A DNA stretch of 43,555 nt from DATJPD01 sp036394195. GTDB taxonomy: Bacteria; Pseudomonadota; Alphaproteobacteria; CACIAM-22H2. Every line of letters begins with the position of its first letter. The stretch's first letter is position 1. Both the position numbers and the translations under genes were made by a program. The stretch is taken from the NCBI GenBank assembly GCA_036394195.1, contig DASWFO010000044.1, forward strand, positions 1 to 43,555, given 5' to 3'. The notes beneath the pieces were generated by a model. The model worked only from the letters and a program-made list of their open reading frames with translations, did not search any database and was not told the origin of the DNA. This document shows positions 1 to 7,620 of the stretch, one piece after another.

Positions 1-497
1 CACCGGTCCACCTTATGGATCTGCTCAGTCACTAAAGCGGCCCGCAAGGCGTCGCGCAGCTCCACCCGCCACAGCCCGAACACTGGGTGGGTCTGGCCGG
101 CGGACACCGCGCAGGCCAGATCGGCGGCCGTCTCGGCGACCGCGGCCAGGAAGCGCGCCGCCAAGTCGGCCGGAAGAAACGGCGCGTCACCGGCAAAGCT
201 GACGATGTATCGGCATTCCGGCGCGTGCGCCGCCGCCCACTCGAGACCGGCGAGAATGCCGGCCAGCGGCCCGGGAAACCCGGCGACGGAATCGCCGATC
301 ACGGGTAAGCCGAACGACTGAAACCGCATCGGATCGCCGTTGGCGTTGAGAACGAGATGGGACACCTGCGGCCGCGCACGCTCGATGATATGCGACAGGA
401 TCGGCCGGCCACCGAGCGGGCGCAGGCATTTATCGCCGCCACCCATGCGACGCGACAGACCGCCGGCCAGAATCACGCCGGCCAGCGGCTCAGTCAT
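1..497 (-). CDS. mobA: Molybdenum cofactor guanylyltransferase MobA (C-terminus beyond window edge)
   Basis: MobA transfers GMP from GTP to Mo-molybdopterin, making the MGD cofactor of formate dehydrogenases and other DMSO-reductase-family enzymes in the cytoplasm. Reading leftwards from the ATG at 495-497, the protein opens with the nucleotide-binding loop LAGGLSRRMGGGDK, then has NANGD, a GPLAGILAGLEWA segment and SFAGDAPFLP (the metal-binding D in the usual GDxPF position). The visible end, HPVFGLWRVELRDALRAAL, matches the family. About 165 residues are present; the family is about 200, so only the C-terminal tail is missing. The ATG overlaps the last 8 nt of fdhD (ATGACTGA), so the two are translationally coupled. 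Identification is firm. Confidence 0.93.
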   Translation of the reverse strand, partial: MTEPLAGVILAGGLSRRMGGGDKCLRPLGGRPILSHIIERARPQVSHLVLNANGDPMRFQSFGLPVIGDSVAGFPGPLAGILAGLEWAAAHAPECRYIVSFAGDAPFLPADLAARFLAAVAETAADLACAVSAGQTHPVFGLWRVELRDALRAALVTEQIHKVDR

Positions 498-1404
498 CGA
501 CGAGGCTCGCTTTGCGCTGGCGGCCTTCGGTGACGACCGTGCGCGCATCGGCGTCGTAGACGATCCGTTCGACGCCCGACAGGACGATGAAGCGGCTGCC
601 CTTGGCGCGACCGATCAGCGTGAGCTTGGCTTGGCGCGCCAGCTCCACGCCCCAGGCAGTGAAGCCCGACCGCGAGATCAGGATCGGGATGCGCATCTGC
701 ACGGTCTTGATTACCATCTCGCTGGTCAGCCGGCCCGTCGTGTAGAACAGCTTGTTCGCCGGCGAGATGCGTTCGAGAAACATGTAGCCGGCGATCTTGT
801 CGATCGCGTTGTGCCGCCCGACGTCTTCCATGTAGACGAGCGGACGGTCCTCCTCGCAGAGCACGCAGCCGTGGATGGCACCGGCCTCGAGATAAAGGCT
901 GGGCGCGGTGTTGATCTTCTTGGTCAGCGTATAAAGCCAGGACGTCTTCAGGCGGGCGTCGGCCGGCAGCCGGATCTCCTCGAATTTCTCCATAAGATCG
1001 CCGAACACGGTCCCCTGCGCGCAGCCCGATGTCAGCGTCTTCTTCTTCAGCTTCTGCTCGAAATTGGTCTTGCGTTTGGTGCGCACGACGACGGTCTCGA
1101 TCTCCGGATCGTGATCGATGCCGGTGATCTCATCGTCCGGGAGGAGCATGTTCTGATTGATTAGGTAGCCGACGGCCAGGTAATTCGGATAGTCGCCGAT
1201 CGTCATCATGGTGACGATCTCCTGCCCGTTCAGGAACAAGGTGAGTGGCCGCTCGACGACGACGGACGTCTCGATCGGATTCCCCTCCTGGTCCTGGCCG
1301 GCGACGCGCCGGGTCAGGCGCGGATCGGCCGGCTTCGGGGCGACGACGAACTCTTTCATAAGCCGAATATGAGCCTGGTCCGACGGCGGGACAAGCGCGC
1401 TCAA
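490..1404 (-). CDS. fdhD: Formate dehydrogenase accessory sulfurtransferase FdhD
   Basis: FdhD carries sulfur from a cysteine desulfurase to the Mo/W-bis-MGD cofactor of formate dehydrogenase, and is needed for its activity. The 304-residue frame has the N-terminal RPLTLFLNG and GDYPNYLAVGYL segments, the cysteine loop TSGCAQGT around C128, and the C-terminal GRHNAIDKI and GRLTSEMVIK motifs. The loop has one cysteine (CAQG) where the E. coli protein has CxxC. The longest start is TTG at 1404. The ATG at 1359 (MKEFVVAPK) is a plausible alternative and gives 289 aa; neither has a strong Shine-Dalgarno sequence. It is the first gene of fdhD-mobA and is divergent from the tungstate transporter, which fits a shared metal-responsive promoter region. 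Confidence 0.92.
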   Translation of the reverse strand: MSALVPPSDQAHIRLMKEFVVAPKPADPRLTRRVAGQDQEGNPIETSVVVERPLTLFLNGQEIVTMMTIGDYPNYLAVGYLINQNMLLPDDEITGIDHDPEIETVVVRTKRKTNFEQKLKKKTLTSGCAQGTVFGDLMEKFEEIRLPADARLKTSWLYTLTKKINTAPSLYLEAGAIHGCVLCEEDRPLVYMEDVGRHNAIDKIAGYMFLERISPANKLFYTTGRLTSEMVIKTVQMRIPILISRSGFTAWGVELARQAKLTLIGRAKGSRFIVLSGVERIVYDADARTVVTEGRQRKASLVDD

Positions 1405-1422
1405 GCACCAGGAGTACAGCCA

Positions 1423-1440
1423 TTACAAAAGGGTTTGTAA
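1423..1440. promoter_or_regulatory. Perfect palindrome between divergent fdhD and tupB
   Basis: TTACAAA (1423-1429) and TTTGTAA (1434-1440) form an exact inverted repeat around a 4-nt spacer, in the only gap between the two divergent Mo/W transcription units. The size and symmetry fit a homodimeric repressor operator. A second, looser dyad (GGTTTA 1442-1447, TAAACC 1465-1470) follows. I do not recognise it as an E. coli-type ModE box, and no regulator gene is adjacent. Confidence 0.55.
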
Positions 1441-1526
1441 CGGTTTAGGGGCCATTTGCGGGCTTAAACCCGGGTGTGAATGGGCGCGAGATCAGGCATT
1501 ATCGCCCGCTACCAGGAGCCGGAGCG

Positions 1527-2231
1527 TTGTTCGAAATCGGATCTGCCTTTACCACCGCCTTTGCGCTGATCACCGGTCTCGACGCGGCGCTCCTGCAGAT
1601 CGTGGGTCTCAGCCTCGAAGTGAGTCTCTCCGCGGTCGCGGTCGGCGCGGCGCTTGGGCTGCCGCTTGGCGCCGCGGTGGCGCTGGCGCGCTTTCCCGGC
1701 CGGCGCGCGACCATCGTAACCTTGAATGCCCTGATGGGGCTGCCGCCGGTCGTGGTCGGTTTGGTGATCTACCTCCTGCTGTCGCGCGCCGGTCCGCTGG
1801 GACCGCTCGGGCTTTTGTTCACACCCGCGGCCATGGTGATCGCGCAGTCGATCCTGATCCTGCCGATCGTCGCGGCGCTGACACGCCAGATCATCGAGGA
1901 CGCCTGGATGGATTACGCCGAGCAGCTGCGCTCGCTGGGCGCGGCGCCGCGGCGCGCCGTCTGGACCTTGCTGTGGGACACGCGGTTTTCGCTGATCACG
2001 GTGGTGCTCTCGGGCTTCGGCCGCGCCGCCGCCGAGGTCGGCGCGGTCATGATCGTCGGCGGCAATATCAACGGCGTCACCCGGGTGATGACGACGGCGA
2101 TCGCGCTCGAGACCAGCAAAGGCGACTTGCCGCTGGCGCTCGGGCTCGGCCTGGTCCTGATGGCGCTGGTCCTGCTCGCCAACGCAGCCGCCTACGCCAT
2201 CAAGGAAGCCGCGATGCACCGGGCCGGGTGA
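1527..2231 (+). CDS. tupB: Tungstate ABC transporter permease TupB
   Basis: This is the membrane subunit of the TupABC tungstate importer. The hydrophobic protein has about five to six membrane segments and the cytoplasmic EAA-type loop EQLRSLGAAPRRAVWTLLWD that contacts the ATPase. The segments GLPPVVVGLVIYLLLS, ILPIVAALTRQ and EVGAVMIVGGNI are typical of TupB and related anion permeases. I prefer the TTG at 1527 because AGGAG lies at 1514-1518, 8 nt upstream, giving 234 aa, a normal length. The longer frame from GTG 1476 adds 17 polar residues not expected in the family. It is followed after 2 nt by the ATPase gene and belongs to one tupBCA operon. Tungstate rather than molybdate is inferred from the neighbouring TupA. 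Confidence 0.9.
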   Translation: MFEIGSAFTTAFALITGLDAALLQIVGLSLEVSLSAVAVGAALGLPLGAAVALARFPGRRATIVTLNALMGLPPVVVGLVIYLLLSRAGPLGPLGLLFTPAAMVIAQSILILPIVAALTRQIIEDAWMDYAEQLRSLGAAPRRAVWTLLWDTRFSLITVVLSGFGRAAAEVGAVMIVGGNINGVTRVMTTAIALETSKGDLPLALGLGLVLMALVLLANAAAYAIKEAAMHRAG

Positions 2232-2233
2232 TC

Positions 2234-2956
2234 ATGAGCCTCGCCCCCAGCATCCTTCCGCTCGTGCTCGATCACGTCGTCTACACGGCGGGCACGACCC
2301 GCATCATCGACGACGTCAGCTGCACGCTCACCGCCGGTACGCGCACGATTATTCTCGGACCCAACGGTGCCGGCAAAAGCGTGCTGCTGCGGCTGTGCCA
2401 TGGTCTCCTGTCGCCGACCTCGGGCCGCGTCCGCTGGGCGGGTCCGTTCACCGGCGATCCGCAGCGGCGGCAGGCGATGGTGTTCCAGCGGCCGGTGATG
2501 CTGCGCCGATCGGCACTGGCCAACGTCACCTATGGCCTCAAGCTGCGCGGCCACGCCCGCCCCGAGCGGATCGACCGCGGTACCGCCATGCTGGACCGCG
2601 TCGGGCTGGCGCCGCTGGCGGCCCGGCCGGCCCGCGTCCTCTCCGGCGGCGAGCAGCAGCGCTTGGCGCTGGCCCGCGCCTGGGCGCTCGAACCCGAAGT
2701 GCTGTTCCTCGATGAGCCGACGGCCAGCCTCGACCCCGCCGCCGCGCGCGCCGTGGAAGAGATCATCGGCGCCATCCATCGCGGCGGGACCAAGATCATC
2801 ATGACCACGCACAATCTCGGCCAGGCGCACCGGCTAGCCGACGAGATCCTGTTCCTCGACCAGGGCCGGCTCGTCGAGCGCTCGCCCGCCAACCGCTTTT
2901 TTCGGGAACCCGCCAGCGCCGAGGCGGCTGCCTACATGCAAGGAGAGTTGTTATGA
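2234..2956 (+). CDS. tupC: Tungstate ABC transporter ATP-binding protein TupC
   Basis: This cytoplasmic ATPase powers the TupB permease. In 240 residues it shows Walker A GPNGAGKS (42-49), Q-loop VFQRPVML, signature LSGGEQQR, Walker B VLFLDEPTAS and switch histidine TTH. It lacks the C-terminal TOBE domain of ModC, as expected for TupC-type ATPases; the binding function is supplied separately by the small molbindin downstream. The ATG at 2234 lies 2 nt after the tupB stop (an in-frame GTG at 2228 would overlap it). Its stop overlaps the tupA start, so tupB, tupC and tupA are likely translated from one mRNA. Confidence 0.92.
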   Translation: MSLAPSILPLVLDHVVYTAGTTRIIDDVSCTLTAGTRTIILGPNGAGKSVLLRLCHGLLSPTSGRVRWAGPFTGDPQRRQAMVFQRPVMLRRSALANVTYGLKLRGHARPERIDRGTAMLDRVGLAPLAARPARVLSGGEQQRLALARAWALEPEVLFLDEPTASLDPAAARAVEEIIGAIHRGGTKIIMTTHNLGQAHRLADEILFLDQGRLVERSPANRFFREPASAEAAAYMQGELL

Positions 2957-3789
2957 TGCTCAATCGCCGCCACCTGCTCGCTGCTTTGTGCTTCGCGAGC
3001 TGTATCGCGACCCGGCCCGCCGCGGCGGACGACAAATACATCGTCGTCGCGTCCACGACGTCGACCGAGGATTCGGGGCTGTTCCAATATCTCCTCCCGA
3101 TCTTCCAGGCTAAGACGGGCATCGAGGTGCGGGTGGTCGCCCAGGGCACCGGGCAGGCGCTCGACACGGCGCGCCGCGGCGACGCCGACGTCGTGTTCGT
3201 CCACGACAAGGTGGCGGAGTTAAAATTCCTCGACGAGGGCTACGGCGTCGACCGCCGCGAGGTGATGTACAACGACTTCGTGATCATCGGGCCGCGGTCC
3301 GATCCGGCGCATATCGCCGGCACCAAAGATGTCGCCACGGCTCTGAAGAAGATCGCCGAGGCTAGACTGCCGTTTGCCTCGCGCGGCGACCGCAGCGGCA
3401 CGCATGCCGCAGAGCTGCGGCTGTGGAAGCTGGCCGATATCGACCTGCAAACGGTGAAAGCCCCCTGGTATCGCGAGACCGGCCAGGGCATGGGCCCGAC
3501 CTTGAACATCGCCGCGGCCATGGACGCCTACGCCTTCACCGACCGCGGCACGTGGCTCAACTTCCAGAACCGGCGCGACCTCGTCCTCGCCGTCGAAGGC
3601 GACACGCGGCTGTTCAACCAGTACGGCATCATGCTGGTGAACCCGGCCAGGCACCCGCACGTGAAGCGCGACCTCGGCATGGCGTTCATCGACTGGGTGA
3701 CCTCGCCGGAGGGCCAGCGCGCCATCGCCGGCTACAAGATCAACGGCGAGCAGCTGTTCTTCCCGAATTACCGGAAAGACAGGTCCTGA
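2953..3789 (+). CDS. tupA: Tungstate-binding periplasmic protein TupA
   Basis: This is the periplasmic receptor of the tungstate importer. A Sec signal peptide (RRHLLAALCFASCIATRPAAA, split by a hydrophobic core) probably ends near residue 25. The mature part has the family's oxyanion-binding signatures ASTTSTEDSGLF (33-44) and RGDRSGTH (144-151), and the end motif PEGQRAIAGYKINGEQLFFP. Its length of 278 aa is normal. AGGAG stands just upstream of a double ATG (2953 and 2956), either of which could start. The stop codon shares bases with the next gene's ATG, so the ModA-like protein is co-translated. TupA is the best evidence that this operon handles tungstate with high affinity. Confidence 0.93.
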   Translation: MMLNRRHLLAALCFASCIATRPAAADDKYIVVASTTSTEDSGLFQYLLPIFQAKTGIEVRVVAQGTGQALDTARRGDADVVFVHDKVAELKFLDEGYGVDRREVMYNDFVIIGPRSDPAHIAGTKDVATALKKIAEARLPFASRGDRSGTHAAELRLWKLADIDLQTVKAPWYRETGQGMGPTLNIAAAMDAYAFTDRGTWLNFQNRRDLVLAVEGDTRLFNQYGIMLVNPARHPHVKRDLGMAFIDWVTSPEGQRAIAGYKINGEQLFFPNYRKDRS

Positions 3790-4610
3790 TGTGGCGGCCG
3801 ATCTTCGGCGCGATGGCGGCAGCCATGGCTTTTGCGCCGATCTCGCCCGCACTCGCCGAGGAGCCGATCCGGCTTTATGCCGCCGGCAGCCTGCGCGGCG
3901 CGCTCACGGAGGTCACCGACGCTTTCGCCCTCGAGCACGGCGTCCCTGTCGCCGCGACGTTCGGTGCGTCGGGCCTGCTGCGCCAGCGGATCGAGAACGG
4001 CGAGCCGGGGGAGTTATTCGCCTCGGCGGATACCGGCCACCCGGAGGCGTTGGTCCGTGCCGGCAAAGCGGAGCCCATGGCGGTCTTCGCCCACAATCGG
4101 CTCTGTGCGCTCGCCGCTGCCGGTGTCGACGTGACGCCGACCACCCTTCTCGACCGCATCCTCGACCCGGCCGTGAAGCTCGGCACGTCGACGCCGAAGG
4201 CCGACCCGTCGGGCGATTATGCGTGGGCGCTGTTCGAGAAGGCGGAGACATTGCGGCCTGGCAGCTACGCCATCCTCGATGCCAAGGCGCTCAAGCTCAC
4301 CGGCGGGCCGAGCTCCCCGACGCCGCCGCCAGGGCGCAGCCTGTACGGGCTGCTGCTCCAGGACAGGCGCGCCGACATCTTCCTCGCCTACTGCACGAGT
4401 GCCAGAGAGGCGCAGCAAGAGGTGCCCTCGCTGCGCATCGTCGACATCCCCGAGCCCTTGGCCGTGGCCGCCGCCTATGGAATGGTCGTCATCAAGGGGG
4501 CGCGGCCGGAGGCGGCGCGCCTGGCAGCCTATATCCTCTCGCCGGACGGTCAGCGTATCCTGGCTCTGCACGGCTTCACGCCGGCAGGATCGCCCGCGCC
4601 GAGCCGCTGA
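3789..4610 (+). CDS. ModA-like molybdate/tungstate substrate-binding protein
   Basis: This is a second periplasmic oxyanion receptor (PF13531-type). After a signal peptide ending about residue 23 (PALA/EE), the mature protein begins with LYAAGSLRGALTEV and continues with TFGASGLLRQRIENGEPGELFASAD and TSTPKADPSGDYAW, the ModA-family binding motifs. At 273 residues it is of normal length. The ATG at 3789 overlaps the tupA stop (TGATG), so it is the fourth gene of the tup operon. No separate ModB or ModC is present in the window. It either shares TupBC or works with a transporter elsewhere; I cannot decide between molybdate and tungstate from sequence alone. Confidence 0.82.
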   Translation: MWRPIFGAMAAAMAFAPISPALAEEPIRLYAAGSLRGALTEVTDAFALEHGVPVAATFGASGLLRQRIENGEPGELFASADTGHPEALVRAGKAEPMAVFAHNRLCALAAAGVDVTPTTLLDRILDPAVKLGTSTPKADPSGDYAWALFEKAETLRPGSYAILDAKALKLTGGPSSPTPPPGRSLYGLLLQDRRADIFLAYCTSAREAQQEVPSLRIVDIPEPLAVAAAYGMVVIKGARPEAARLAAYILSPDGQRILALHGFTPAGSPAPSR

Positions 4611-4634
4611 CCCGGAGATTCCGGAGGCGTACCC

Positions 4635-4838
4635 ATGAAGCTCAGCGCCCGCAATGTCATCAAGGGCAAGGTGACATCGGTTATTCGCGGTGCAACGACC
4701 GCACATGTGAAGATCGACATTGGCGGCGCCGAGATCACCGCATCGATCACCAACGAGGCGGTCGCGGATCTGAAGCTCAAGAAAGGCGATCGTGCGTTCG
4801 CCGTCATCAAGGCCTCGGACGTCATGGTCGGCAAATAG
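4635..4838 (+). CDS. mop: Molbindin (Mop/TOBE-domain molybdate-binding protein)
   Basis: A 67-residue single TOBE (Mop) domain. Molbindins assemble into hexamers that bind several molybdate or tungstate ions and act as cytoplasmic stores. The sequence begins MKLSARNVIKGKVTSV and ends FAVIKASDVMVGK, both diagnostic of the family, with the central AEITASITNEAV strand. GGAGG precedes the ATG with normal spacing. It lies 24 nt after the ModA-like gene in the same direction and closes the tupBCA-modA-mop run. It probably supplies the oxyanion-binding module absent from TupC, although storage is the established role. Confidence 0.92.
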   Translation: MKLSARNVIKGKVTSVIRGATTAHVKIDIGGAEITASITNEAVADLKLKKGDRAFAVIKASDVMVGK

Positions 4839-4857
4839 TCCGGTGTCGATCGCGCGC

Positions 4858-6303
4858 CTACACCACTTCGTGGAAGCGGAAATACGGGAATTGCCGGCTG
4901 TGGCCGGCGATTAGCCGCACGGTCTGGCCGGACCGAACCGGTACCGGCGGCGCAAACGTATAGAGCGAATGCATCCAGCCGGACGGCAGCTCCGGCGGCG
5001 TGTTCGGGTGGTTCTCGAAGCGCGTGATCTCGTCGAGGTCGATGCGCAGCCATTGCACCACGCCGAGGCACAAGCCGGAGCGGATGGCTTTCACTTCGAC
5101 CAGCTGGTGCTGGTGGGGGTAGCGCGTGCCGTAAAAGTCGAAGCTGAGCGCCGCCAGCGGCTCCGATAGCCAGTCGAACTTGAACCGCTGCCCGTCGAAC
5201 ACGAAGCGCTCGGGCATGAACTGGTTGAACTGACCGACGTCGAAGCCGGCCGCCTTATCGACATAGACCATCTTCCGCAGTTGATCGCCGCCGACCAAGG
5301 CCACCATCGCCGCCGCGGCGCGCGGAATGATCTTGGCCCCCGGCTTGATCAGCCGCGCATGCGCATCTTCAAGGCTCGGCAGAACGCCCTCGCTGAGCAG
5401 ATCGCTGTCGAAGATCTCCGATACGAGCACGTCGGCCTTCTCCGGCAGATCGGTCCCGACCACCAGGTCGTTCGACCGCTTGGCGTGGACCGTGATGCGA
5501 TCCTGCAGGCCGTTCTGGGCGATGATCTGCATCGCCTTGGCAGCCACCGGCGCCGTCATCTCGCAGGTCACCACCTGCCGGGCGCCGGCGCGCGCCGCCA
5601 TCATCGACAACAGACCGGCCCCGGTGCCGATGTCGAGAACCAGTGAATTCGGCGTCACGGCGCGGCGGATCGCGGCATCATAGGCTTCGTTGCGCGGCCC
5701 GTCGTTCATCATCGGGAAATGCCAGGGCTGAACGATGCGGCTCATGGCAGTCCGATACAGGGCCACGGCGCGATCGTTGTCGGGATCGATCGTAAGGACC
5801 CGGCGCACCGCCTCGAGGGCGGCTTCAGGGTCGCGCCGCAGCAGCAGCGCGGTGGCAATCGTCAGCAGCGGCTCCGGATCGTCGGGCTTCAGGCGATGCG
5901 CCGCATCCCCGGCGTCGATCGCGCCGCTGACGTCGCCGGCGATCAACAAGGCTCCGGCAAGATTGTTTTGCGCCGTGAATTCGCTTGGCCGCGCCGCCAC
6001 GGCGGCGCGAAAGGCCGCAACGGCTTCCGGGGTGCGTCCCTGCTCGCGCAGCGCCAGGCCATAGTTGTTCTGCGCGTCGACCCAGTCGGGGACGCCGGCG
6101 ACGGCGCGGCCCAGCAACTCCGCCGCCTCGTCGATCCGGCCGGCCTGCAAATGCAGGACGCCGAGATAATGCGCGGCGCGAGCGTTTCTCGCATCCTCCG
6201 CCAGAACGGTGCCGTAGCCGGCGGCGGCCTCGTCGTAGCGGCCGGCTTTGTGATGCTCGATGGCCTGCTGCAGCCGATCGTTGATGTTACCGTCATTGGC
6301 CAT
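4858..6303 (-). CDS. TPR protein fused to a PRMT7/9-like class I methyltransferase
   Basis: The protein has 481 residues. Residues 1-190 are about five TPR-type helical repeats. From about 205 a class I SAM-dependent methyltransferase follows, with motif I LVLDIGTGAGLLS (221-233), acidic E248 after strand 2, and a loop VSEIFDSDLLSEG (294-306). This loop matches the double-E loop of protein arginine methyltransferases (E296 and E305), and the following LPSLEDAHARL and GVVQWLRIDLD recall PRMT7 and PRMT9. The fusion of TPRs to a PRMT module resembles eukaryotic PRMT9. The target is unknown; arginine methylation is an inference. It runs opposite to mop (convergent, 19 nt) and diverges from moaA. 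Confidence 0.75.
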   Translation of the reverse strand: MANDGNINDRLQQAIEHHKAGRYDEAAAGYGTVLAEDARNARAAHYLGVLHLQAGRIDEAAELLGRAVAGVPDWVDAQNNYGLALREQGRTPEAVAAFRAAVAARPSEFTAQNNLAGALLIAGDVSGAIDAGDAAHRLKPDDPEPLLTIATALLLRRDPEAALEAVRRVLTIDPDNDRAVALYRTAMSRIVQPWHFPMMNDGPRNEAYDAAIRRAVTPNSLVLDIGTGAGLLSMMAARAGARQVVTCEMTAPVAAKAMQIIAQNGLQDRITVHAKRSNDLVVGTDLPEKADVLVSEIFDSDLLSEGVLPSLEDAHARLIKPGAKIIPRAAAAMVALVGGDQLRKMVYVDKAAGFDVGQFNQFMPERFVFDGQRFKFDWLSEPLAALSFDFYGTRYPHQHQLVEVKAIRSGLCLGVVQWLRIDLDEITRFENHPNTPPELPSGWMHSLYTFAPPVPVRSGQTVRLIAGHSRQFPYFRFHEVV

Positions 6304-6322
6304 GGTCGAACCTGGTCAGTCC

Positions 6323-6358
6323 TCTTGTACGTGTCTGCGAATCTTGTACGTGTCTGCG
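6323..6358. repeat. Two tandem copies of a 17-bp direct repeat upstream of the TPR-methyltransferase
   Basis: TCTTGTACGTGTCTGCG occurs at 6323-6339 and again at 6342-6358, separated by 2 nt, giving a 19-bp period. It begins about 20 bp upstream of the methyltransferase start. It could be paired operator sites nearly two helical turns apart, or a small local duplication. Confidence 0.8.
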
Positions 6359-6546
6359 GATGGCGGCGCAGTATAGCCAGCGCGCCACGCCTACGCTCCC
6401 AAAGAAGCGCCGGCGGGACTGTACCGCCAGCCGGCTTGGGGCCCGGCTTGGCTGCGAAAAACCGCTATATCCGATGAGCCATAGCGGGGAATACCCACGC
6501 ACCGTAAGGGGGTGATTTCGCCGCCAAACCTGACTATGTTGGGGAC

Positions 6547-7572
6547 ATGCCCAGCCTGCCGATGACGACGCCGAGCGCCCCCCTGATCGATCCGTTCCAG
6601 CGCCGGATCACCTACTTGCGGGTATCGGTGACCGACCGCTGCGACTTCCGCTGCGTCTATTGCATGGCGGAAGACATGACGTTCCTGCCGAAGGCGGAGA
6701 TCCTGTCGCTCGAGGAGCTCGACCGCCTATGTTCGGCCTTCGTGAAGCTTGGCGTGCGCAAGCTTCGCCTGACCGGAGGCGAGCCGCTGGTGCGGCGGAA
6801 CATCCTGAGCCTCTTCCGGGCGCTGGGCCGCCATATCAAAGCCGGTGACCTCGACGAACTGACCGTGACCACCAACGGCAGCCAGCTCGCGAAATATGCC
6901 GCCGAGCTTGTGGACGCCGGCGTGCGCCGCATCAACGTCTCGGTCGACACCCTCGATGCGGCGAAGTTCCAGGCCATCACCCGCTGGGGCAAGCTCGACG
7001 TCGTGCTCGACGGTCTGAAGGCGGCCAAAGCCGCCGGACTGCGGGTCAAGATCAACGCCGTCGCCCTGAAGGGCGTGAATGAGGACGAGTTCGATCGGCT
7101 GATCGCCTGGTGCGGCGAGGAAGGTCACGACCTCACCCTGATCGAGGTCATGCCGATGGGCGACATCGGGCCGGATCGGCTGGACCAATATCTCCCGATC
7201 TCGCTCGTCCGCTCGCGTCTGTCGGAGCGGTGGACGCTCGAAGACAGCGATTATCACACTGGCGGCCCGGCGCGTTACGCGACGGTCAAGGAGACCGGCG
7301 GCCGTCTCGGCTTCATCACGCCGCTGACCCACAATTTCTGCGAGTCGTGCAACCGCGTCCGTCTGACCTGCACCGGCACCTTATACATGTGCCTTGGCCA
7401 GGAGGACGCCGCCGACCTGCGCTCGCCGGTCCGCGCCAGCGACGATCCGGCGGTGCTCGACGCCGCGATCCGCGAAGCCATCTCGCGCAAGCCGAAGGGC
7501 CACGACTTCATCATCGACCGCCGCCACCGCGGCCCGGCCGTTCCCCGTCATATGAGCGTCACCGGCGGCTGA
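6547..7572 (+). CDS. moaA: GTP 3',8-cyclase MoaA
   Basis: This radical-SAM enzyme converts GTP into 3',8-cyclo-GTP, the first step of molybdopterin synthesis. It has the N-terminal 4Fe-4S motif C32-x3-C36-x2-C39 (RCDFRCVYC), the SAM-binding LTGGEP (76-80 region), and the second cluster motif C265-x2-C268-x13-C282 near the C-terminus. The protein ends in the essential GG pair (SVTGG). At 341 aa it is full length. The ATG at 6547 follows GGGGAC; a second ATG at 6562 is possible and would lose only five residues. It fits functionally with mobA, fdhD and the Mo/W transporter 2 kb upstream, although moaC, moaD, moaE and moeA are not in this window. Confidence 0.97.
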   Translation: MPSLPMTTPSAPLIDPFQRRITYLRVSVTDRCDFRCVYCMAEDMTFLPKAEILSLEELDRLCSAFVKLGVRKLRLTGGEPLVRRNILSLFRALGRHIKAGDLDELTVTTNGSQLAKYAAELVDAGVRRINVSVDTLDAAKFQAITRWGKLDVVLDGLKAAKAAGLRVKINAVALKGVNEDEFDRLIAWCGEEGHDLTLIEVMPMGDIGPDRLDQYLPISLVRSRLSERWTLEDSDYHTGGPARYATVKETGGRLGFITPLTHNFCESCNRVRLTCTGTLYMCLGQEDAADLRSPVRASDDPAVLDAAIREAISRKPKGHDFIIDRRHRGPAVPRHMSVTGG

Positions 7573-7620
7573 TCCAGCGCCATTAATTTCCTCTCCGTCC
7601 CTCTCCGGTATAGTCGACGC

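Noticed and set aside
1509..2219. Long minus-strand frames opposite tupB and many other genes
   Set aside because: Arginine/histidine/glutamine-rich translations typical of antisense frames in GC-rich DNA; the plus-strand products have full family motifs.
6481..6546. Possible Moco riboswitch in the moaA leader
   Set aside because: The leader is only about 60 nt with no long paired structure that I can match to the Moco RNA consensus; I would need a covariance-model search to claim it.
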